The notes beneath the pieces were generated by a model. The model was not told the DNA's origin, searched no databases, and saw only the letters and a program-made list of their open reading frames with translations. Shown one piece after another: positions 1-6,733 of a stretch of 7,218 bases of DNA. The first letter of the stretch is position 1; the number at the start of each line of letters is the position of its first letter. Source of the stretch: Cytophagales bacterium (GTDB lineage: Bacteria; Bacteroidota; Bacteroidia; Cytophagales; Cyclobacteriaceae); assembly GCA_003454975.1 (NCBI GenBank), contig DMST01000218.1, positions 24,378 to 31,595 of the forward strand, written 5' to 3'. The translations under genes were made by a program, and so were the position numbers.

Positions 1-3000
1 AGTCTACCAGCACCCCAGCCGACAATTCAGGAGCGAGAAGGTCCGGCTGACTGGCACTTACGAGATTAGCACGCCCAGGGCTGCCGCCTTCCGCTGAACG
101 ATTGGGGGCCCAATTGCTGCCATCACGACAGGGCTGGCTCTGGTCTACCATCTCCCAGCTAGCGCCTTCCCAAGTATCCTCAAACCAATCCGCAGGATAC
201 GTGATTTGGTGTAGCGGCTGATGGTTGGCCGCATACAGCCGCAAAGGTTCACCGGCTTTGTTAAGGGTACGCCAGCCAGAAAGCCCCAATACTTGCCCAT
301 AGCTGCTAAACCTACCTACCTCTGCGCTTGGGCATAAGATCAAGTAGGATTGAGGGGCCAGGGTGGCGGGGGGAAGCATAACGGTACCTGTAGCATCTTC
401 TAAATGTACCCCACCAAGCTCCAGGATATCATCCGAAGCATTGAATAGCTCTAGGTATTCACTGGGGGGCAGCGGAACCTCATCAGTAGGATGCGGCCGT
501 ATTTCGGTGACTACTAGTTCCAAGTACTGTGGAGCACGCCCAACAACCAAGGAAACCAAAGTATCGGGCATAAGCTGCCCGATGCAGTCTCTAGCACCCG
601 ATATCTGTATGGAGAATACACTCCCAGAATCAATACCGGGCATAAAACTTACCGTAATTTGATCTCCGGCTGCGTTAAACCGCTGCTGGGCAACTACATA
701 TTCCCCTGAGAATTGAATTACGGGCGGCGTAAGTGTATCAAGTCCTTCAGAAAAAGAAAGGAGTACGTCTTCTGCGGAAAGCAATCCGGCCGAAATCAAT
801 TGAGGGGCCGTGGTATCTGGAGACCATTCTGCCAAGGAATTGGCATATCCAGGTGTGCCTCCCAATTGATTAAGAGAAGAGGCCCATAGCTCTGATCCTA
901 AACAAGGGTTGTCTCCTGGAGCGCGTTCTAAGGACACCCCACCGTTTTCTGCTGCCTCAAGGGTATGCCAGGCATCGCTGTAGGTAAGAGAAGCTAAGAG
1001 CTGGCCCCGATGATCTAGCAAAGTGAGCGTCTCGCCCGCATTGTTGAGGGAAGGGAAGCGAGTAACGGGCAAGTGGAAAACCGAGTCACCAAATTGGCCA
1101 CTAGCTGTAGTGCCGGTGATGAGCAAATAGGATTCCGTAGACCACCAAGTGCCAGGCAACCGGGCCGTATCACGGCCATCAGTGAGCTGCCAATCTTCCA
1201 CCCAAAGAGAGTCTGCCGATCCATTATACAATTCCACATATTCATTTTCTGGGAGCCCTACCGCTGGTAAAGGGTCGGCCATTACCTCGGTGAATGAAAG
1301 TAATCCTACCTCTGGGGTCGCCCAAGAAGGCACGTATACGGTTGCTTGAAGATCGGCTGCAAAATTTCCTGCCGAATCTTCCACGTAACCAACATTGAGC
1401 ACGATGCTATCTGCTTCAGCAAATGCATTTTCAAAGGTCAACCGAAAGATTCGGTCTTCGAGTTGCTGCAAATCCACAAGCGCATGATCATCCATCGCAA
1501 GGCTTATTGCCCCTTCGTCCAAATCCACAGGTTCTGAGAATCGCACCTGTAGCTGTCGACGGCCAACCAACCAAAGGCTATCGATACCTGGGGCTTCAGT
1601 ATCTATATATATAGTGTAGCGAACCGATGGAAGCCCTACCTCCCACCCGTCCCAGCGAACCGGAGTTACTAAGGTATATTCGGTATTCTCCTGAAGTGAG
1701 TCTCTAAAGACCCATTGCTCACCCTGCTCAGTCATCACCACCGATTCCGGCGATAGAGAGTCCGGCAATATCAGGTACTCTGAGGCAGTATGTGGGTAGA
1801 AAGCACTCAGGTCAGAGGCATATTCCAGTGCCAGCAGCTGCGGGTGCATCCATTCCACCGCCTGTAGCACCACCGGGTGGCCGAGCGATAGCTCCTGGAA
1901 AGCAGGCCATTGCGTAGAAAGTATCTCATTTTCTCCTGCATCAACTGGCTCCTTAAAACCCAATAGATACCCACCCTCTCCAGTTGCTTGGTAACGGGAA
2001 ATCTCTCGAGTGCCAAAAGCGAAATCAGCCACCGATAGGCTAGCTCCTGCATCAGGGGGATAGGATTGAAGATACAGGGAGGTATCCGAGCTGAACCAAG
2101 CGCGCACCCAGTTGGCGTCTGGCAAGAACCAGAGAGTGTCCATCACCCTGGAATTTCCCGAGGCATCGGTAAGGACTCCTTTAACTTCATGGTCCACAGC
2201 CGGGGCAACTGCATACCAAATATGTTCTTGGTAAGGATTCGACCATAAAGAATCAGAAGGCCCGCCGTCAACCCAAAGCGAATCCAAGGAAGCGAGGTCT
2301 TCCGAAAAGGTAAGGCGGAGCAGCGTATCGGCTAACTGAGCAACTACCACCAAGCTGGGTGCAGTAGTATCCCAAACAAAATCATAGGTGCGGGCTTGAG
2401 AGGAGACGTTGCCCCAAAGATCGTGGACGCCCCTCACCTTTAGGGTATAGGCAACCTCTTGAACGAAAGGGACTTCCCAATGAAGTCGCGCGGAGTTGTC
2501 ATCCAATAGCTCAACCGACAAAGGAGCAATACCATCAGGATCTAAGGTATAACGGGTTGCAAAAACTGCAGAACCCGAATCTACGGGCTCATCAAAGTAT
2601 ACCCTTAGCTGAGTAGCGTTTTCCACCGACACCAAGTCAATACGTGGGGCCTCCTGATCCCAAACAAAGGATGTGGTAGGAGTAAACAATCGGAAACCGG
2701 TAGAATCGTACAGATTCTGAATCTGCAACGAACACACCCTATCTTCTGAAAGCGCCTCAGGCCACACAAGATTCACCGCCAATGAGCCATTAGCCACCAC
2801 TTCGGCGGGCCCAAATTCTTTGCCCTGTAACCAATAGTTTTCAGGATCGAGGCCGGAGATAGAATCTATTTTTTGGGAAAAGACGACGGTGGTTACAAAA
2901 TCGGATAGCCCGTAGGCCGTGTCCACAGCATTCTCAAAAGAAAGATAGACAGAATCCCTGTTCGTTGGATTGCCTACGACATCCTTCACACCATCCCAAC

Positions 3001-5674
3001 CCACCCAAAGTGGGCTTCTGGCGGAAAAGGCCTCATCAAGGCGAAGGACCATTTCTTGGTTGGTAAGCAGCTCAACCTCCTGAATAGCGGCACTCTTTAC
3101 GAAGAACCAGGAAGTATCCACAGCTTCGCCCAAGGATTCATTCCATACAAGTCGAACTGCATTCCAATCAGCCATGAAGGCTTCTACCAGTTCAGGAGCC
3201 AGCGTATCCCATTGAAAATAAATGGTGGTATCTGCCAACACATTGCCTTCGCAATCCTGTACCGCATCCAGCGCTAATGTATAGTCCTGATTCGCAACCA
3301 AGGAGTCAGGAAAATACAGCCAAAGGTTCTTCTGGTCACCAGCCCAACTGCCGGTAAAAGAAATCGTAGGATCAGCATTCCACTGTAGAAAAGTGGTATC
3401 CGTTTCCACCGGTTCGCTAAAGGTGAGTTGTATGGAGTCTGGCAAGTAAGAGCCAAGATGTATTAACTCCGGGGAAAGGGTATCCGGGCTGAGGTCCAAA
3501 ACACTGTTGGCCTGATTCGGCGTGGCTCCGGTTACATCCAGGGAAGCACGCCAGTTGTTCTCATCACTACAGATCCGGTCAGGATTGATTCGTTCCAAGG
3601 ACCAACCACCATCTTTTTGAGAATCCCGATACCAGCTATCGTCGTAGAATACCGAATCAATGGTATTACCTACTGGGCCCGCCAACCAAACCGCTTCTCC
3701 CCCATTACTTAGGCTATTCCAGTCAGAAATCTCTACTACAGTTCCAGTGAAGGAATATTCGCTGGTGTCTGGAAGAAGCAAAACCCAACCTCCCGGCTCA
3801 ATAGATACCGTATCGAGTTCCCCTCCGCTTAGCTGGCAACCCGCCAATGAATAGGCGCGATCTGTCCGGTTATAAATCTCAACAAACTCTCGATTACTTT
3901 CTGTAGGCCATATCAAGGAGTCCGGCAATAGATCCTTAGGATTAGGATCTGCAAATAGCTCATTTATAATAAGCGCACGGCTCGGAATAGAAGCTTCAAA
4001 AAAGAACCTGATGGTAGTATCTAGTTCTGAGTTTCCTTCCTCATTTACTAGTCCCCTCAGGGTGAGTGCGTATTGGTTGTGCACCAATTCCTCTTCCCAA
4101 ACCAACATCAAGGTATCAGCCACCACAGTAGTGGATAGAGGGAGGCCCATCTCTCCATCCAAATAGGCTGAGTCAGCCTCCAGGCTCGGAACTGGCTGGT
4201 TGAAAATCATCCAAATATTTTGGCTGTCCTGCACCTGAAACTCCAGCACCTCCAGAGGCAGGTAAGAAAATGAAAACACCGCTGATTTCAGCGAATCCAC
4301 GGCGGCTTCTTGCGATGCCAGATTGCTAAGCTGCATCTGAAAATCTCCGGCCACCAGTGCATAGGGCAAAGTCAGGGTTATCTGATTAGGAGTAGAAGAA
4401 TTCCAATCCACTGCTTGCACTAATTCTCCGCTTGCTACATCTGAGAAATTGGAAATGGAGCTGGCCGAGAGACTATCTAAACCGTAATTGAAAAACAGCT
4501 GAAGGTGCTGCTCATCGAGTACTTGCCCCTCCACCAAACGCAATTGGGCTTGATACGTAAGACTCGCGCTTCCTGAGAATAAACTGTTCCCCAGGCTGTT
4601 TTGTAGACCATCATAAGAGATAGTCAGTTCGTCTCCAGGAGTTATGGCAGGGGTAAAATACACCCACACACTGCTACTATCGTTGGCATAGCTTATACTA
4701 TCGATAGTTCCTGCGGAGAGTGAAATCTCTGTACTGGGCAGGTGCAAATTTTGATTGGCTTGCAGCCAAAAAGCAGTATCCGAATAGATAACTGCGCTAT
4801 CTACTTGTAGCTGTAAGTAAGAAAATGCTAAAGAGTCCGGTTCTGTACGGAGATCCCCTCCCGCAGAAGTGATGGAATTGACCGTCAGGTACTGGGTACC
4901 GTTTGCTAAATTACTGGTACTCAATATCACCTGGTTGGGGTGATCAGAAGACCATACTGCACCGAGCAGGGAGTCTCCTGAAAGGGTATAGTTAGCCAGT
5001 GTGGTTGCAGAGGAGGAGTCCAATTCAGCATCCCAGGTGGCTACCAGGGTGTTTTGATCCGAGGCCGATAATGACGTAAGCCTGGGGCCGGCTTCCCGCA
5101 AAGAAACATCGTCCATCAGCCAGCGAGCAGCACTGCCACTCCCGTCACCTCGGGAGACCGACCACCGAATCAGCACCGACTCAACTCGGGTCAGTGAATC
5201 AGGCAACTCTACCAGGAAACGCTCATAAACCGAAAAATCTTCGTTGGAGAAGGTACTCTCCTCCCCTATTGACACTGGGTCACTATAGGAAAAACCTGAG
5301 TCTACGGACCAATCAAGTTGGACCAAGCTAGGGCGAGTAGATGTGGAGCCATTCTTGTCACTTGCAGCAAAAAAGGAGAGCTGTGGATGAACCAATGCTC
5401 TGAAATCTGCCCAAAAGAGGACTTCGCCATTAAAACTGCTAGTGGGCACTACAGCGATGGCCTGACTACCAGAAACTACCGGCGTATTACGAATATGGAT
5501 ACGGCTGTTGGAACTTCTAACATCATTGCCCCACCAATGCTCCAAAAACCATACATTCTCTCCCGTGGTCAGCGAGGCCTCAAAACCTTGTGAATACGGA
5601 AAGCTGGCAACTTGGGAATAGCCGGGAACTAGCAACCCAATACAAAAGGCGCTGAGCCAAAAATTGCGCCACAT
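1..5674 (-). CDS. Giant secreted lamin-tail / Ig-like domain protein, C-terminus missing
   Basis: The frame is open for 1,891 codons without a stop and leaves the window at base 1. ATG 5674 is the start because an in-frame TAA lies three codons upstream (5681-5683). Residues 1-21 form a signal peptide (hydrophobic FWLSAFCIGLLVPG, then YSQ). Residues 22-193 resemble a jelly-roll domain ending in WLMDDVSL. Ig-like domains start near 197, 287, 377 and 472. LTD1 spans about 568-724. Eight Ig-like domains start near 729, 823, 918, 1006, 1102, 1186, 1274 and 1358, several with a WDxxAP opening and a D-x-x-GN turn. LTD2 is about 1458-1613, one Ig-like domain follows (about 1618-1715), LTD3 is about 1719-1871, and 'LAPEL' opens another. 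The LTDs share E(F/Y)(V/L)E(I/L)(Y/F)N, a C-x5-W motif and a (T/S)PxxAN end. By hand count there are 13 Lys and about 63 Trp. The family suggests an extracellular or surface structural or adhesive role in Bacteroidota; no enzyme motif is visible. A C-terminal sorting domain is expected but unseen. Confidence 0.9.
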   Translation of the reverse strand, partial: MWRNFWLSAFCIGLLVPGYSQVASFPYSQGFEASLTTGENVWFLEHWWGNDVRSSNSRIHIRNTPVVSGSQAIAVVPTSSFNGEVLFWADFRALVHPQLSFFAASDKNGSTSTRPSLVQLDWSVDSGFSYSDPVSIGEESTFSNEDFSVYERFLVELPDSLTRVESVLIRWSVSRGDGSGSAARWLMDDVSLREAGPRLTSLSASDQNTLVATWDAELDSSSATTLANYTLSGDSLLGAVWSSDHPNQVILSTSNLANGTQYLTVNSITSAGGDLRTEPDSLAFSYLQLQVDSAVIYSDTAFWLQANQNLHLPSTEISLSAGTIDSISYANDSSSVWVYFTPAITPGDELTISYDGLQNSLGNSLFSGSASLTYQAQLRLVEGQVLDEQHLQLFFNYGLDSLSASSISNFSDVASGELVQAVDWNSSTPNQITLTLPYALVAGDFQMQLSNLASQEAAVDSLKSAVFSFSYLPLEVLEFQVQDSQNIWMIFNQPVPSLEADSAYLDGEMGLPLSTTVVADTLMLVWEEELVHNQYALTLRGLVNEEGNSELDTTIRFFFEASIPSRALIINELFADPNPKDLLPDSLIWPTESNREFVEIYNRTDRAYSLAGCQLSGGELDTVSIEPGGWVLLLPDTSEYSFTGTVVEISDWNSLSNGGEAVWLAGPVGNTIDSVFYDDSWYRDSQKDGGWSLERINPDRICSDENNWRASLDVTGATPNQANSVLDLSPDTLSPELIHLGSYLPDSIQLTFSEPVETDTTFLQWNADPTISFTGSWAGDQKNLWLYFPDSLVANQDYTLALDAVQDCEGNVLADTTIYFQWDTLAPELVEAFMADWNAVRLVWNESLGEAVDTSWFFVKSAAIQEVELLTNQEMVLRLDEAFSARSPLWVGWDGVKDVVGNPTNRDSVYLSFENAVDTAYGLSDFVTTVVFSQKIDSISGLDPENYWLQGKEFGPAEVVANGSLAVNLVWPEALSEDRVCSLQIQNLYDSTGFRLFTPTTSFVWDQEAPRIDLVSVENATQLRVYFDEPVDSGSAVFATRYTLDPDGIAPLSVELLDDNSARLHWEVPFVQEVAYTLKVRGVHDLWGNVSSQARTYDFVWDTTAPSLVVVAQLADTLLRLTFSEDLASLDSLWVDGGPSDSLWSNPYQEHIWYAVAPAVDHEVKGVLTDASGNSRVMDTLWFLPDANWVRAWFSSDTSLYLQSYPPDAGASLSVADFAFGTREISRYQATGEGGYLLGFKEPVDAGENEILSTQWPAFQELSLGHPVVLQAVEWMHPQLLALEYASDLSAFYPHTASEYLILPDSLSPESVVMTEQGEQWVFRDSLQENTEYTLVTPVRWDGWEVGLPSVRYTIYIDTEAPGIDSLWLVGRRQLQVRFSEPVDLDEGAISLAMDDHALVDLQQLEDRIFRLTFENAFAEADSIVLNVGYVEDSAGNFAADLQATVYVPSWATPEVGLLSFTEVMADPLPAVGLPENEYVELYNGSADSLWVEDWQLTDGRDTARLPGTWWSTESYLLITGTTASGQFGDSVFHLPVTRFPSLNNAGETLTLLDHRGQLLASLTYSDAWHTLEAAENGGVSLERAPGDNPCLGSELWASSLNQLGGTPGYANSLAEWSPDTTAPQLISAGLLSAEDVLLSFSEGLDTLTPPVIQFSGEYVVAQQRFNAAGDQITVSFMPGIDSGSVFSIQISGARDCIGQLMPDTLVSLVVGRAPQYLELVVTEIRPHPTDEVPLPPSEYLELFNASDDILELGGVHLEDATGTVMLPPATLAPQSYLILCPSAEVGRFSSYGQVLGLSGWRTLNKAGEPLRLYAANHQPLHQITYPADWFEDTWEGASWEMVDQSQPCRDGSNWAPNRSAEGGSPGRANLVSASQPDLLAPELSAGVLVD

Positions 5675-5776
5675 GGCTGTTTACGTTGGTACCGAAGTAA
5701 AATACCAATGATTATGCAAAATCTGAATAAACCGATGGATATTTACCAAGCCATAAGTTGAATTAGGGTAAAAGTA

Positions 5777-5867
5777 ATCTAACCGGTACATATTCTTAAG
5801 GGAGAAACTTGTGAATAACCCATGATAGGAAATGGAATACCATGGGAATATCTCCCACAGGTTAGAT
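5777..5867. repeat. Three nested inverted repeats
   Basis: Three perfect inverted repeats share roughly one centre. The outer pair is ATCTAACC (5777-5784) with GGTTAGAT (5860-5867), the middle pair is GGGAGA (5800-5805) with TCTCCC (5851-5856), and the inner pair is CCCATG (5819-5824) with CATGGG (5841-5846). Together they could fold one long hairpin with asymmetric internal loops of 15/3 and 13/4 bases. A competing local hairpin, TGGGA/TCCCA with a 5-base loop (5843-5857), would disrupt the inner and middle stems. No T-run follows on either strand, so it does not look like an intrinsic terminator. It could be an RNA leader of either divergent gene, a small RNA, or chance. Confidence 0.4.
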
Positions 5868-6034
5868 AAAGCATACTGAACTAGAAGGGATTCTCAGTGC
5901 CTATCCCGCGATTTCATTGCTCTGTGGAACCTGGTTATGGGAGAGGTATAGGCAGGAAGAAGGATAGGGCTTATCTACACCACCTTCGATCAAGGAAAAA
6001 ATATGAATGCAACCCGGAATGGCAGATCATATTT

Positions 6035-6058
6035 CTTTTAAGGAAATGATTCCAAAAG
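6035..6058. repeat. Bulged hairpin
   Basis: CTTTT, a two-base AA bulge, GGAA, the loop ATGA, TTCC and AAAAG form a nine-base-pair stem with one bulge. It is AT-rich and no T-run follows on either strand, so a terminator role is not supported. It may be a structural part of a leader or chance. Confidence 0.3.
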
Positions 6059-6090
6059 GTAAAAATTACGTTATGGAATTGTAGAGCGAG

Positions 6091-6180
6091 ATGCATCTTA
6101 TAAAAAAAGGAGGTGCGGCTCGTGGCAAAGCCAACCGGTTGAACTTCCGGAGGGTCGAAAAAGTTAAAAAGTGTAGTTAA
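6091..6180 (+). CDS. Possible 29-residue basic small protein, doubtful
   Basis: ATG 6091 opens a frame that ends at TAA 6178-6180 and would encode a 29-residue peptide with about ten Lys or Arg. The central part reads KKGGAARGKANRLNFRR. It does not match any small ribosomal protein that I know: bTHX and bL36 were considered and do not fit. The start lies inside a 10-base palindrome and no Shine-Dalgarno sequence precedes it. The segment 6109-6157 is clearly more GC-rich than its flanks and is open on both strands, which would also fit a dispersed intergenic repeat or a structured RNA. It lies 28 bases upstream of the 161-codon gene on the same strand, so it could be an upstream leader frame. 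I cannot tell these possibilities apart from the sequence alone. Confidence 0.22.
   Translation: MHLIKKGGAARGKANRLNFRRVEKVKKCS
6106..6115 (+). promoter_or_regulatory. Full-length Shine-Dalgarno-like sequence before a GTG mini-frame
   Basis: AAAGGAGGTG is fully complementary to the usual bacterial 16S rRNA 3' tail (CACCUCCUUU). Eight bases after its GGAGG core stands GTG 6122-6124, which opens only a six-codon frame (MAKPTG) ending at TGA 6140-6142. Bacteroidota seldom rely on such sites, and neither flanking gene has one at its start. It may be a leader mini-frame, part of a repeat, or chance after an A-run. Confidence 0.25.
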
Positions 6181-6200
6181 TTTACCCTTCTTTTCTAATT

Positions 6201-6212
6201 GCATACGTATGC
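6201..6212. repeat. 12-base perfect palindrome over the start codon
   Basis: GCATACGTATGC is a perfect 12-base palindrome and contains the ATG (6209-6211) of the 161-codon gene. It could be a dimeric repressor site or a hairpin-prone segment at the ribosome-binding region. Its short AT-rich arms and the lack of a second copy nearby keep this tentative. Confidence 0.4.
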
Positions 6213-6694
6213 TAGTACCTTATGAAGAACTACCGGCAACCAGCCGGGTATGGATATACCAAGCTAACCGCCCACTCACTGAGGCCGAAACCACTCATGC
6301 TGAGGCATTTGTACGTACCTTTATCGAGCAGTGGCAAGCGCATGGCCAACCGGTAAAAGGCGATGTGAAGGTATACCACCAGCGTTTTCTGGTATTGACC
6401 GTTGACGAAGGATACACCGTACCCACGGGTTGTTCCATCGATGCATCGGTACATTGTGTCAATGAACTGGAACAAAATTTGGGGGTTGTTTTTACGGACC
6501 GTTCTCAGGTGGCGTTCTTGCGCGAGGGCGAAATCTTTATGATGCCCATGCAGCAGATCAAAGAAAAGGTAGCCACCGGGGAGATTACTCCTGAGACGGT
6601 TACTTTCAACCCGATGGTGGCCAACAAGCACGACTTGGAGTCACGCTGGACCATCCCTGCCGGGGAATCCTGGCTGGCGCGCTACTTCAAGTAG
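6209..6694 (+). CDS. Conserved Bacteroidota protein of unknown function (161 aa)
   Basis: The protein is soluble-looking, with no signal peptide or membrane segment. It matches, from memory, a family of about 150-160 residues that is widespread in Bacteroidota and often labelled 'ABC transporter ATPase'. Visible family blocks are RVWIYQANRPLT (13-24), FIEQWQAHGQPVK (38-50), GCSIDASVHCVNELE (74-88), F-x-DRSQVAF (95-103) and a C-terminal TFNPMVANK with a final SWLARYF. There is no Walker A (GxxxxGK[ST]), no Walker B and no LSGGQ signature, so the ATPase label is not supported by this sequence. Two cysteines (C75, C83) lie in the most conserved block. ATG 6209 is chosen because an in-frame TGA sits at 6140-6142, no ATG lies between, and the start MLVPYEELP fits the family. 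No Shine-Dalgarno precedes it. It is probably cytoplasmic and may share a transcript with the lipoprotein gene 39 bases downstream; no terminator is visible in that gap. Confidence 0.88.
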   Translation: MLVPYEELPATSRVWIYQANRPLTEAETTHAEAFVRTFIEQWQAHGQPVKGDVKVYHQRFLVLTVDEGYTVPTGCSIDASVHCVNELEQNLGVVFTDRSQVAFLREGEIFMMPMQQIKEKVATGEITPETVTFNPMVANKHDLESRWTIPAGESWLARYFK

Positions 6695-6733
6695 TCGCCA
6701 AAAGAGTATTAAGATATATTTTAATTAACACCC

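Larger units (their letters stand above)
5675..6208. other. Divergent intergenic region, 534 bases
   Basis: This region separates two divergently transcribed genes and must hold promoters for both. It is more AT-rich than the flanking genes. I see no tRNA, tmRNA, RNase P or SRP RNA signature. Searching by eye for the Bacteroidota promoter (TTG near -33, TAnnTTTG near -7) gives only weak candidates. For the minus-strand gene, TACTTTTA (complement of 5769-5776) matches seven of eight positions but lacks a -33 box. AGATTTTG (complement of 5717-5724) has a TTG 22 bases upstream (complement of 5747-5749), a spacing slightly too long. For the plus-strand gene no good match was found. The region contains nested inverted repeats (5777-5867), a bulged hairpin (6035-6058), a 10-base palindrome (6089-6098), a possible small frame (6091-6180) and a 12-base palindrome on the start of the next gene. 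Confidence 0.7.

Noticed and set aside
1603..1614. 12-base palindrome CTATATATATAG
   Set aside because: It lies inside coding sequence (Tyr-Ile-Tyr-Ile) and is a simple AT repeat, so it is likely a by-product of codon choice.
363..3854. Many plus-strand open frames of 60-100 codons and several short minus-strand ones
   Set aside because: They lie over the continuous 1,891-codon minus-strand frame, in other frames. Their translations are low in recognisable motifs and they have no plausible start signals.
5318..5593. Plus-strand 91-codon open frame near the large gene's N-terminus
   Set aside because: It is antisense to the N-terminal domain of the large protein, whose signal peptide and domain pattern fit far better.
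5971..6204. Minus-strand 77-codon open frame in the intergenic region
   Set aside because: No family was recognised. It is rich in Phe, His and Trp from the AT-rich complement, and no supporting start site is visible. Part of it is the reverse of the GC-rich islet.
6230..6631. Minus-strand 133-codon open frame
   Set aside because: It is fully antisense to the recognised 161-codon conserved gene.
6708..6728. AT-rich inverted repeat and TATATTTT in the gap before the lipoprotein gene
   Set aside because: The stem is short and pure AT, with no T-run behind it. The -7-like match has no TTG at the proper distance, so neither a terminator nor a promoter is supported.
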